From positions 1-26,638 of the forward strand of contig JAEDJV010000020.1 of assembly GCA_016296165.1 (NCBI GenBank): a stretch of 26,638 bases of DNA, given 5' to 3'. The notes below the pieces were generated by a model. It searched no databases, had not been told where the DNA came from, and was given only the letters and a program-made list of their open reading frames with translations. Source of the DNA: Oscillospiraceae bacterium (GTDB lineage: Bacteria; Bacillota; Clostridia; Oscillospirales; Ruminococcaceae). Positions 5,926 to 13,119 of the stretch are shown one piece after another; the stretch's first letter is position 1; each line of letters starts with the position of its first letter. The translations under genes and the position numbers were made by a program.

Positions 5926-8295
5926 TGCCTTTCTCCTTTCCAAAAACTGATCGAAAAGTGTTTCCGCACTTACAAAATCAAGTTCATCAACAAACTCCGA
6001 AATATATGTCAGATTACGTATAGCTTCCGCATCCGTTTCCTTATTGATAAGCTGCTGAAGAGCATTTTGCGTTTCAAGCCAGACGTGCTCCTCCAAACCC
6101 TTTTGTATCTGCATTTCAAGGCTTTTGCAGCTGATTTGCTCAGCCGAAACGAAATGGATATTATCCGCTGTTTCCGAAACAAGAAGCTTCATTCCCGCTG
6201 CCGTACGCTTCCATATAAACATAAGCAGTTCACGGGCGTGTTCAGCATAGCCGCAGTCACCGCTGGCAAGATGTTCCTCCATAGTTTTTGCAATTTCAAA
6301 CAGCGAGACAGCACCGATGCCTTTTGCGGCGGATTTGAGGGAATGTATCTCATAAATAAGCCTGTCGCTGCCGCTGTCAAACATATATTCAAGACGTTCA
6401 CGACTGCTTTCATATCCCTCTGTAAAAATCTTAGCAAGCGCACAGAATCGGGTCATATTTCCGCTCAGATAGCTTAACCCGGAATCAAGGCTTATGTCAT
6501 ATTCATTCATAAGCTCCGACAGTCTGCGGGATTCCTCAGGCGAGATAATATCTTCCGATGAACTGCCGGTTATTACCTTGTCGGCAGGAAGCATTGTTAT
6601 AAGCATTTTTTCGAGAGTATGCCAGCTTATAGGCTTGGACAGATAAGCCGAAAAGCCAGCGGATATAAATTTTTCCTCCGACCCCGACAATGCTTCGGCG
6701 GTCAGAGCAATAACGGGAGTGCTTACGGACAGACCGTTTTCACGCATTATCTTTAGCGTTTGTATTCCGTCTGCAACAGGCATCATATAGTCCAGAAGAA
6801 TAAGGTCATAAGCTGTATTTTCCACAGCTTTTGCCGCCGATATACCGTCGGAAGCGGTGTCAACGGTAATCATAGTGCGTTCAAGCAGCAGGCTTATCAC
6901 ACGCAGATTGTCGGCATTGTCATCTACGGCAAGAATACGGCACTCGGGGGCAATAAAGCTGTCCGAACAGTTTTTTTCGCTCACGGTAAGGACTATTTCG
7001 CCGATAGGGGAACTGTTGCATATTTTCTGCGGTATTTCTATTCCGAAAGTGCTGCCCTTGCCTTCACAGCTTTCTGCAATAAGCCGTCCGCCCATGCTGT
7101 CTGCAAGGCCCTTTGATATTGCAAGTCCAAGACCCGTACCCTCAACAGCATATTCCACAGCATTTTTTCCTCTTCCGAACACCTCAAAAATATGTTCAAG
7201 CTCCTTTACGGGTATGCCTATGCCCGTGTCGGAAACGGTTATTTTCAGAACGGCGGTTTCGTTATTATCATTTTGGACGGAGGTTTCCGCCGAAAGCGTC
7301 ACACTTCCGAATTGGGTATATTTGACGGCATTGGTGATAAAGTTTGTAACGATCTGTTTAAGATGATTTTTGTCACCCTCAAGCATAGACATCATACTCG
7401 GAGAAATATCAGCCGTAAAGCTCAGACCTTTTTTGCCGCAAAGCTCACTGCCGATGGATGCAAGCTCCGACACAAGTGAATCGGTGCGGTATGGCTTGAC
7501 CGAGGTCATTATTTTTCCCGATTCTATCTGTGTGACATCGAGAATATTGTTTATGATAGAAAGCAGCATATCGCCTGCGCTCTGTATTTTTGAGGTATAT
7601 TCAAGCACTTCCCGATGGTCGGACGAACGTGTTATAAGTTCGTTCATTCCAAGAATAACGTTTATCGGCGTGCGTATCTCATGGCTCATATTTGCAAGGA
7701 AAATGCCCTTTGCCTTGCTGCTGCGGCGCGCCTCCTCCATTGCACCGTTGTACATTTTTATCAAAAAAAACATTGTTGCTCCCAAGGCGGCAGACGCAAC
7801 GCAAATGCCGGTCACTACGTCACCGACAACGCCTTTTTCATCGGGGAACGGCGTTACAAGCTGCGGGAAACGATAAGCTGCGGCACAGCACAATACATAA
7901 ATGACTATCTCGGCTGCGGCACATATAATACCTGCTTTTCCCTCCAGCATAAAAAGAGTAAACACCACTGCAAACACAAAAAAACAAGGCATACCGCTGT
8001 TATATCCGCCTGCTGTGAAGAACATCATCGGAAACAACAGCATAAAAATAAATATAACCGTAATTATGTAGCATGGACGGTAATTTCCCGTTTTAGTCGA
8101 ATATACGAGCATTACTGCCGAAAGAAGAGCTGCTGACAACAGCATAGCGCAGTTGAGTGCAGACGCACCGTTTATCAGCGACACGGCAAATATTACGAGG
8201 CTCACAATGAAGCCTGTTGCTGCAAGCAGATTAAATATCCTTATCCGGAAATCCATATTCTGCGCAAACAATTTGTTCTTTATATATTTAAACAT
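5914..8295 (-). CDS. Membrane hybrid histidine kinase (HisKA-ATPase-REC-HPt)
   Basis: 793 residues from the ATG at 8295. I prefer this start because AGGTGAT lies 3 bases upstream; an in-frame ATG at 8310 has no clear ribosome binding site. About six transmembrane helices occupy 20-182 with no large outer domain. They are followed by the phosphoacceptor helix with SHEIRTP (His205), an ATPase domain with N box NFITNAVKYT, G boxes DTGIGIP and GTGLGLAI, a receiver domain with LLDYMMP (Asp502), and an HPt domain with HSLKSAAKG (His651). This gives an internal His-Asp-His relay that needs a separate receiver, presumably the regulator at 10368. Only 46 bases of regulator follow it now. Base composition is visibly richer in G and C than in neighbouring genes, which suggests separate ancestry. 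Family assignment is very secure; the signal is unknown. Confidence 0.95.
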   Translation of the reverse strand: MFKYIKNKLFAQNMDFRIRIFNLLAATGFIVSLVIFAVSLINGASALNCAMLLSAALLSAVMLVYSTKTGNYRPCYIITVIFIFMLLFPMMFFTAGGYNSGMPCFFVFAVVFTLFMLEGKAGIICAAAEIVIYVLCCAAAYRFPQLVTPFPDEKGVVGDVVTGICVASAALGATMFFLIKMYNGAMEEARRSSKAKGIFLANMSHEIRTPINVILGMNELITRSSDHREVLEYTSKIQSAGDMLLSIINNILDVTQIESGKIMTSVKPYRTDSLVSELASIGSELCGKKGLSFTADISPSMMSMLEGDKNHLKQIVTNFITNAVKYTQFGSVTLSAETSVQNDNNETAVLKITVSDTGIGIPVKELEHIFEVFGRGKNAVEYAVEGTGLGLAISKGLADSMGGRLIAESCEGKGSTFGIEIPQKICNSSPIGEIVLTVSEKNCSDSFIAPECRILAVDDNADNLRVISLLLERTMITVDTASDGISAAKAVENTAYDLILLDYMMPVADGIQTLKIMRENGLSVSTPVIALTAEALSGSEEKFISAGFSAYLSKPISWHTLEKMLITMLPADKVITGSSSEDIISPEESRRLSELMNEYDISLDSGLSYLSGNMTRFCALAKIFTEGYESSRERLEYMFDSGSDRLIYEIHSLKSAAKGIGAVSLFEIAKTMEEHLASGDCGYAEHARELLMFIWKRTAAGMKLLVSETADNIHFVSAEQISCKSLEMQIQKGLEEHVWLETQNALQQLINKETDAEAIRNLTYISEFVDELDFVSAETLFDQFLERRKANVR

Positions 8296-8316
8296 TTTAT
8301 CACCTGACATAATTCA

Positions 8317-8446
8317 AATTATGGTCTTTGTGCGGTATTGATATAATAGATTATTATATCACACAGTTTATTACTTTTCAACGGTGCAGCCACAAGAGGC
8401 TGCAAGAGTGTCCCTGAGGGACATTGTATTTGAAAGCGTAATGATT
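8317..8446. repeat. Kinase/lipoprotein divergent control region, copy A
   Basis: This region is repeated at 11184-11311 with short differences. It includes the kinase promoter, its palindrome and the lipoprotein promoter up to the -10 element. In copy A it lies between an intact kinase and an intact lipoprotein. In copy B the kinase side leads into a kinase tail plus regulator, and the lipoprotein side leads nowhere. Confidence 0.85.
8340..8381 (-). promoter_or_regulatory. Hybrid kinase promoter with GATATAAT palindrome
   Basis: Minus-strand -35 TTGAAA (8376-8381), a 17-base spacer and -10 TATAAT (8353-8358). The -10 is one arm of a perfect inverted repeat, GATATAAT (8340-8347) and ATTATATC (8353-8360), separated by 5 bases. 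The repeat may be an operator, though its A/T-rich content makes chance more likely than for the TGTCCC site. Confidence 0.7.
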
Positions 8447-8452
8447 TATAAT
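8386..8452 (+). promoter_or_regulatory. Lipoprotein 2 promoter with TGTCCC palindrome
   Basis: A GCAGCC/GGCTGC inverted repeat (8386-8403) is followed by TGTCCC-tga-GGGACA (8409-8423), -35 TTGTAT (8424-8429), a 17-base spacer and -10 TATAAT (8447-8452). The layout is identical to the promoter at 4750-4793, while the bases between the elements differ slightly, so the palindrome and its phasing are conserved between the two copies. Confidence 0.75.
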
Positions 8453-8500
8453 TATACAGGCATATATGTATTTTATATCAGAAACAAAAGGAGAAAAATC

Positions 8501-9439
8501 ATGAAAAAAATAAGTATTATTTTAGCATTGTCTATGAGTGTGTGTCTGCTTGCTGCTTGCGGAAGCATAGAAAATTCAAGTGAAACGTCTTCAGGTAAAA
8601 CTTCTTCAAGTGAAACGTCTTCAGGTAAAACTTCTTCAAGTGAAACATCTTCAAGTGAAACGTCTTCAAGCGAATCTTCTTCAAGCGAATCAAAGTCCGC
8701 AGAATCATCGCAGAGTTCAGCAGAAAGTACCCGTACCGATACCCTCTATGCCGTTTTTTCTGGCAACCGTGTCAATGAACACACTATTGAATATACCGGT
8801 GAAAAGAAAAATGCCAAGGAGTTGGCTGATGAGCTGACTAAACTTACCGGACTGGACTTTACAATTACAGCCAGCGAAACCAGTGACGGCTTGATAATTG
8901 ACTGGGATGCAGATTCTTCGTTGTTTACAGGGCCTAAGGGTGAGCAAAAAGAGGATTTCTTTTTCTACGACTATGATACGATGTGCTGGTTCATGATGAA
9001 TACCATTTGTAAAACTATGACCGAGAATTTTGATGTCGAAAATATCTATTACACAATGGACGGCGGTAAGGAACTGTCATTGCAGAAATTGTCTCCCAGC
9101 ATGACATTCCCCTCCGATATCCCTTATATGGGCTCGGATTTCTACTTAGCTCATACCGATTTGAAGGGCGATGATGATGAAATCTATTATGAGAACACGC
9201 AGGCAGACTATCAGGGCTACTGGCAGTATCCTTACGGAACTGTACTTGAAATAAGAGATGATACATGGTTCCTTTATGAGGAGGATGGCGTAACTGTATC
9301 CTCAAGCGGACCTGTGGAATATGATGAGGAAGCTGCTTATCTGATGAACGCAGACGGTTCTTCCGGCGGCGGCAAGGTATATTTTGATGAAAACAACAAC
9401 CTTGTGGATTCCGGATCTATCCTGACACACATCAGCTGA
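8501..9439 (+). CDS. Lipoprotein 2 with repeat linker
   Basis: 312 residues from the ATG at 8501, chosen because it has an AAAGGAG site and begins the signal peptide; a longer in-frame extension to 8384 would run through the promoter. Lipobox LLAAC puts the lipidated Cys at 20. Residues 26-65 are a Ser/Thr/Glu/Lys pentapeptide repeat encoded by 15-bp tandem units. The domain at about 75-205 is homologous to lipoprotein 1 (TGLDFTIT, FFFYDYD, NIYYTMDGGKEL). The tail from about 225 (YQGYWQYP onwards) is a small beta-rich domain unlike that of lipoprotein 1 apart from a G-W pair. It is divergent from the hybrid kinase across a shared control region, so it is probably controlled by that system. 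No enzymatic motif is visible. Confidence 0.87.
   Translation: MKKISIILALSMSVCLLAACGSIENSSETSSGKTSSSETSSGKTSSSETSSSETSSSESSSSESKSAESSQSSAESTRTDTLYAVFSGNRVNEHTIEYTGEKKNAKELADELTKLTGLDFTITASETSDGLIIDWDADSSLFTGPKGEQKEDFFFYDYDTMCWFMMNTICKTMTENFDVENIYYTMDGGKELSLQKLSPSMTFPSDIPYMGSDFYLAHTDLKGDDDEIYYENTQADYQGYWQYPYGTVLEIRDDTWFLYEEDGVTVSSSGPVEYDEEAAYLMNADGSSGGGKVYFDENNNLVDSGSILTHIS
8576..8695 (+). repeat. 15-bp tandem repeat in the lipoprotein 2 linker
   Basis: Eight consecutive 15-bp units from 8576, alternating TCAAGTGAAACGTCT and TCAGGTAAAACTTCT (a 30-bp higher unit occurs twice, exactly) and then degrading to TCAAGCGAATCTTCT. The units encode S-S/G-E/K-T/S-S. The period is a multiple of three, so gain or loss changes linker length without changing frame. 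Confidence 0.9.
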
Positions 9440-9521
9440 TCCCTCCTGAAACGATGTATACCAGTTATAAATAGTAATAATCCGGTAAAAATTAATTTAT
9501 TATACATAATGAGGGATTACA

Positions 9522-9632
9522 GTGAAAGAAAAATACGAAAAGGCTGAAATTGAAATAGTTGAGTTTGAGTGTGAGGACGTTATTACTACAAGTGGTATTG
9601 ACCCTGACGAAAACGAACTGACTGTTATTTAA
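9522..9632 (+). CDS. 36-residue peptide, possible signal or modified peptide precursor
   Basis: GTG start at 9522 with GAGGG at 9511-9515. It begins MKEKYEKAEIEIVEFE, continues with Cys17 and EDVITTSGIDPDENE, and ends LTVI with a TAA at 9630-9632. It is strongly acidic, with no signal peptide and one cysteine. The pattern Y-E-K-x-E/P ... EFE-x-EDVI-TSG resembles very short uncharacterised proteins I recall from clostridial genomes; this is memory and not a search. It lies 82 bases after lipoprotein 2 and is followed by a hairpin terminator, then the frameshifted lipoprotein. A small gene with its own terminator inside a two-component locus could encode a peptide signal, but no modification or export gene is adjacent. 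Confidence 0.6.
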   Translation: MKEKYEKAEIEIVEFECEDVITTSGIDPDENELTVI

Positions 9633-9650
9633 GCACAACTAAAAAAATCA

Positions 9651-9685
9651 AAGCAAGCACTGCATTAAACCGCAGTGCTTGTTTT
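9651..9685 (+). terminator. Intrinsic terminator or attenuator before lipoprotein 3
   Basis: CAAGCACTGC (9654-9663) pairs perfectly with GCAGTGCTTG (9672-9681) around an 8-base loop. It can be extended by a G-U and two A-U pairs and is followed by TTTTC. It ends 2 bases before the AAGGAGG ribosome binding site of the next gene. Transcription from upstream must pass it to express lipoprotein 3. Confidence 0.75.
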
Positions 9686-9697
9686 CAAGGAGGAACA

Positions 9698-10203
9698 ATG
9701 AAAAAAATCGTATTGGCATTAGTGACGATATCTCTCCTGCTTACCGGCTGTTCTGACGACGAAAAAAAGAATCAGCGGTCAGCAATGACAGCGTTTCACC
9801 GTCTGTGGAAATGTCTGCGTCTGAAAGTGAAAGCACGGCTACCGAAACGGTACAGACAGCTTCCGATAAGGCAGTGCAGCCGGAAACGCAGAATACAACA
9901 GAAAAAAACTCTTCTGAAAACCAAATCAGTAATACCGGAGCGGATACTGTTTTGCCGGATTCCGGTCTGAATATATCAGAGGACACAACCATGTCAGTTG
10001 GTGAACTGCCGGTTATAGGCGGAGAGGACAAAGCATTCCCGGAAAATGCGGACAGTAAGCCGTCTGTAACAACGACTCCATCGTCCGGGGAAAAAATCCA
10101 GACCACCACAACAGTATCTGCATCAGATGAAAGTCATCATACAGTCACAACAATAAAAAAATCCGGAGATGTTATTGAACTGCCGATAATTCCGGTGCAA
10201 TAA
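9698..10203 (+). CDS. Ser/Thr-rich lipoprotein 3 split by a -1 frameshift
   Basis: The ATG at 9698 has an excellent AAGGAGG site and encodes the signal peptide MKKIVLALVTISLLLTGC (Cys18). The frame that continues Ser/Thr-rich lipoprotein sequence (ESAVSNDSVSPSVEMSASES and onward to VIELPIIPVQ) is the -1 frame. Frames meet at GAAAAAAAG (9761-9769), read as gaA_AAA_AAG, the dnaX-type slippery heptamer. Shifting back one base after 9769 gives a continuous 168-residue product. Staying in frame gives a basic 90-residue product with an unrelated tail. Either the site is used (ribosomal or transcriptional slippage), or the A7 tract is a phase-variable or broken position. The mature part is low-complexity with no named domain. 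It shares its locus with the phosphorelay and the peptide gene. Confidence 0.7.
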
Positions 10204-10367
10204 AATATGTATGGCATATATAAAATTTCAGAAATGATAAAAAACAGCAGACTTCGTCCTTCCATTCCCTTGATATTCAGAACACACATCAATGCATTAA
10301 GATGATTACCGTAGGTAAAACAGTACCATTAATGCCGGCTGGGTGTTCTGCAGCTTCATGGATACCG

Positions 10368-11000
10368 TTACAGCGGCATTCCGGAATCTGCATTATTTTT
10401 TTGCTCATAACTTCCGCAAAGAATTTTTTTCAAGTCACCGAGTGTTTCGCAGCCGCACTTTTCACGCATTGATGCAAGCAGCTTTTTGATGTAGCTGTAA
10501 GAATAAAACAATATATCGCATATTTCCTTGCCGCTGTATCCTTTTATGATAAGCTCAGCGACTTTACGTTCCGTATCATTAAAACCTGCGGTGGCAAGTT
10601 CTGCCGGCAAAGCGGCAGGTTCGGATTTCTTCAAAAGATTGCTTATCCTTGCAAGCAGTATTTTCTGTGAAAAGGGCTTCTTGATATAATCCGCTGCGCC
10701 AAGCTGAAAACCTTTCAGCTCGTCCTCTTCATCGGACATTCCAGTTACGAATATTATCGGGATATTTTTACATCGGGGAATTTCGTTTATCCGCTGAATG
10801 ACAGTATAGCCGTCAATATCAGGCATTTTAACATCAAGCAGAATAAGGTCGGGCAGAGCTTTTTCCGACAAGGCTTTCAGTGCCTCTGTTCCACCGGAAT
10901 ACAGACTTACGCTGTAATTTACTCCAAGCAGTACGGCGGCATTTTTCAGCAGTACCTTATCATCGTCCACCACCATTATACGCTTTTTTTCATCGTACAT
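10368..11000 (-). CDS. Response regulator, receiver plus LuxR-type DNA-binding domain
   Basis: 210 residues from the ATG at 11000, chosen because AAAGGAG lies 7 bases upstream; a longer in-frame start at 11045 would lie inside kinase-tail sequence. The receiver domain (7-125) has the acidic cluster VVDDDK (12-14), phosphoacceptor Asp56 in LLDVKMPD, Thr86 and Lys108 in KKPF. The C-terminal 137-196 (FNDTERKVAELIIKGYSGKE, then SYIKKLLASMREKCG) is a LuxR/GerE helix-turn-helix. It is therefore the DNA-binding output partner of the hybrid kinase HPt domain. The ancestral kinase stop overlaps its start (ATGTACGATGA), showing that it was once the second gene of a coupled kinase-regulator operon. Confidence 0.93.
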   Translation of the reverse strand: MYDEKKRIMVVDDDKVLLKNAAVLLGVNYSVSLYSGGTEALKALSEKALPDLILLDVKMPDIDGYTVIQRINEIPRCKNIPIIFVTGMSDEEDELKGFQLGAADYIKKPFSQKILLARISNLLKKSEPAALPAELATAGFNDTERKVAELIIKGYSGKEICDILFYSYSYIKKLLASMREKCGCETLGDLKKILCGSYEQKNNADSGMPL

Positions 11001-11128
11001 TTGTCTTTCTCCTTTCCAAAAACTGATTGAAAAGTGTTTCCGCACTTACAAAATCAAGTTCGTCAACAAACTCCGAAATATATGTCAGATTACGTATAGC
11101 TTCCGGATCCGTTTCATTTTTGATTAGC
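10990..11128 (-). pseudogene. C-terminal remnant of a second hybrid kinase gene
   Basis: Bases 10990 to about 11128 repeat the end of the intact kinase (about 5914-6051) with only a few changes. They encode LIKNETDPEAIRNLTYISEF, then VDELDFVSAETLF and NQFLERRKTNVR, in frame up to a TGA. No start or earlier kinase sequence is present. The remnant now acts as the leader of the response regulator, whose ribosome binding site lies inside it. Confidence 0.88.
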
Positions 11129-11132
11129 CGAT

Positions 11133-11166
11133 TTGCACGGAGATGACGTAATCATCGGATGTGCAA
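11133..11166 (-). other. Inverted repeat in the regulator leader
   Basis: TTGCAC (11133-11138) pairs with GTGCAA (11161-11166), and inside it GATGA (11142-11146) pairs with TCATC (11152-11156) around a 5-base loop. This piece has no counterpart in the intact kinase copy and lies exactly at the junction between kinase tail and kinase promoter. There is no T-run, so it is not a simple terminator. Confidence 0.45.
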
Positions 11167-11183
11167 GGCAATAAAAATAAATC

Positions 11184-11311
11184 AATTATGGTCTTTGTGC
11201 GGTATTGATATAATAGATAATTATATCACACAGTTTATTACATTGCAATGGTGTAATCACAGGATCACAGGAGTGTCCCTTAGTGACATTGTATTCGAAG
11301 GCGTAATGCTT
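11184..11311. repeat. Kinase/lipoprotein divergent control region, copy B
   Basis: Second copy of 8317-8446. The kinase-side promoter is intact. The lipoprotein side has lost its -10 element and half of the TGTCCC palindrome symmetry, and no lipoprotein follows. It is the outer end of the broken third module. Confidence 0.85.
11207..11248 (-). promoter_or_regulatory. Response regulator promoter (former kinase promoter)
   Basis: Minus-strand -35 TTGCAA (11243-11248), a 17-base spacer, -10 TATAAT (11220-11225), and the GATATAAT/ATTATATC inverted repeat at 11207-11227. It is nearly identical to the kinase promoter at 8340-8381. The separated kinase and regulator are therefore probably still co-regulated. 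Confidence 0.7.
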
Positions 11312-11317
11312 TCAAGT
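11274..11317 (+). promoter_or_regulatory. Decayed third lipoprotein promoter
   Basis: TGTCCC-tta-GTGACA (11274-11288) is the palindrome with one arm mutated. -35 TTGTAT (11289-11294) is kept, but the -10 position reads TCAAGT. It runs straight into the terminator at 11319. It appears to be a relic with no gene. Confidence 0.7.
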
Positions 11318-11318
11318 C

Positions 11319-11354
11319 AAAAAATCCCCTGTTCCTGAATTGAAACAGGGGATT
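11319..11354. terminator. Terminator of the second sigma/anti-sigma operon
   Basis: AATCCCCTGTT (11323-11333) pairs perfectly with AACAGGGGATT (11344-11354) around a 10-base loop. On the minus strand it is followed by six Ts (11319-11324), and on the plus strand by AATTTTATT. It is well placed to end transcripts of the gene at 11419-13119. Confidence 0.85.
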
Positions 11355-11418
11355 AATTTTATTCGCTCATATCCGGATTAACATGCACAGTGCAGTGCTT
11401 GACTTCCAGAAAAATATT

Positions 11419-13119
11419 TCAGTGCTGTCCGTCGCAGTACGTGTCATCAGGTTTAAAATACCCCAGTATATGAGAATTATCTGGTTCAGGACATCCTTCT
11501 GATGCTCTTTTACCTGTAACAGCACAGTATTTTTCACATGAAACTGTATCACATTCAGGGAAGCTGTTTACAGTTACATGTTCATCTGCATAGTCACCGA
11601 ATACATTTTTCCATATTCTTGCCGAATCTAAGCCTTCAATAGCCCAGCGATTTTCTCCGGAGTCATATCCAACCCATAATGCCGAAAGATAGTCAGGAGT
11701 CATTCCAATGAAAGTACGATCCCGCCAGTCATCACTAGTTCCTGTTATACCGGCACAAAGTGTATTCTCAAGCTGTGCAGTATAGCCGGTACCGGATGTG
11801 ATAACATCTGTAAGAAGCCTGTTCATAATAAAGGACGTTTCTTTACTTACAGCCTGTTCACCTTCACGATTCTCATTGTCAATTATCACTTCATCATCCG
11901 AATTAACACATTTGCTTATAATACTTGCCTTGTAGTATTTTCCGCCGTTACCGTATGGCATATAGGCATTTGCAAGGTTGATAATGTCTGGACCGGTATA
12001 TGTGGAGCCGATACAGAGTGCACCATAGTCAGCGTCTTTTTCACTGTCAAGTTCAAGGTGGAGTTTTTGTGTGGCAAATTCAAATACATCCGGGATAATA
12101 TTGCTGCCATTATTGTAAACAATCTGTGCAGGAAGTGTTCTGATACTTTGTTTGAAAAAATACCAGAGAGGGAAGTGTACTTCTGAAGGGGTACCGTCAA
12201 AGTTAAGTGGCCATTCTTCAAGACCTGCATATGTACCGGAAGGAAGGAACTTATCATCACAATATGAAGAATAGGTGAGAAGGTTGTTTTCTATTGCATA
12301 TCCGTAAGCAGTAACAGGTGTTATTGCTGAACCCGGCTGACGTTCGCCGTCATAGGCAATGTTAAATCCGAGGTTTTCATATTTTGTTCCAAGTTTACCC
12401 TCCACCCCGAGAATATGTCCTTTATAGTCCATTACAACGAATGCCGACTGGACAGGCTCTCCGTTTTCATTCAGGTCCTCAGGGAAATAGTACCAGTCCG
12501 CGTATTTACTGTCAAGGTGTTCCTGAATATCACGGTCAGTTGTCAGATAGAGCTCATATCCGCCCTTTCTGAAAATTTCAAAGCCGTCGTTTCGCGTTTC
12601 AAGATTATTCTTATCCCGTAAATAATCACTAATTTCAAGCAGAGCTGTTTCAACTGACCATGAGTAAATATCCGGATTTTTAAATTCAGTCTCTGTGTTA
12701 TCACATACTTCATCATCCGTAGGTTCGCTTCTGTAGACAAGTTCGTATTCATTTGTCTGTTTATTCAGTTCATAAATACTTGAGGGTAAAAAGTGATTAT
12801 TTTCCACAGATACGTTATCGTTATCTGTTACATCGGGATTATCCGATGAAGGTATATTTACCGAATACCTTAAAAATAACACAGGTAAAGAGATTGCAGT
12901 TACCGCAAAGCAGGCAGCTAAAACTACAGGGAAAAATATTCTCCGTCTTTCATGTGATTTTACTACGCCTTCAACTTTTTTCATATCTGACTCTATGCAG
13001 GAAACCCGGTTCTTTCCTTTTACAGTTTCTGCCGATCTTCTCGCGTAATTCTCAGCCTCATTTACATATTTTTCATTAACTTCCCCAATTTTCTTGTAAA
13101 GCTGTTCACCTTTTTTCAT
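11419..13119 (-). CDS. Probable anti-sigma factor with inactive PBP transpeptidase domain
   Basis: 566 residues: about 60 cytoplasmic residues, one transmembrane helix at about 61-83, a spacer, then from about 186 a class A PBP-like region. Recognisable landmarks include YELYLTTDRDIQ, SAFVVMDYKGHILGVEG, AYDGERQPGSAITP, SGTGYTAQLENTL, DWRDRTFIGMTPDYLSALWV, and a Cys-rich end like that of class A PBPs. All three active-site motifs are altered. SxxK is S264-A-I-T267 (lysine lost), SxN is S325-I-R327, and KTG is I458-T-G460. There is no glycosyltransferase domain. The start overlaps the upstream ECF sigma gene by 14 bases and has a GAGGT site. I infer a membrane anti-sigma factor that uses a dead transpeptidase fold to sense cell-wall material or a beta-lactam. 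Confidence 0.85.
   Translation of the reverse strand: MKKGEQLYKKIGEVNEKYVNEAENYARRSAETVKGKNRVSCIESDMKKVEGVVKSHERRRIFFPVVLAACFAVTAISLPVLFLRYSVNIPSSDNPDVTDNDNVSVENNHFLPSSIYELNKQTNEYELVYRSEPTDDEVCDNTETEFKNPDIYSWSVETALLEISDYLRDKNNLETRNDGFEIFRKGGYELYLTTDRDIQEHLDSKYADWYYFPEDLNENGEPVQSAFVVMDYKGHILGVEGKLGTKYENLGFNIAYDGERQPGSAITPVTAYGYAIENNLLTYSSYCDDKFLPSGTYAGLEEWPLNFDGTPSEVHFPLWYFFKQSIRTLPAQIVYNNGSNIIPDVFEFATQKLHLELDSEKDADYGALCIGSTYTGPDIINLANAYMPYGNGGKYYKASIISKCVNSDDEVIIDNENREGEQAVSKETSFIMNRLLTDVITSGTGYTAQLENTLCAGITGTSDDWRDRTFIGMTPDYLSALWVGYDSGENRWAIEGLDSARIWKNVFGDYADEHVTVNSFPECDTVSCEKYCAVTGKRASEGCPEPDNSHILGYFKPDDTYCDGQH

Noticed and set aside
6067..8136. Several long plus-strand ORFs opposite the hybrid kinase
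   Set aside because: They are antisense shadows created by the G/C-rich codon use of the kinase, are rich in Cys/His/Arg and have no start signals.
8384..8500. An N-terminal extension of lipoprotein 2 to 8384
   Set aside because: It would be translated through the operator, -35, -10 and ribosome binding site, and would bury the signal peptide.
10204..10367. Possible terminator from AATGCCGGCTG and CAGCGGCATT around the regulator stop
   Set aside because: The stem needs a bulge, the loop is over 30 bases and no T-run follows on either strand. I see nothing else in this spacer.
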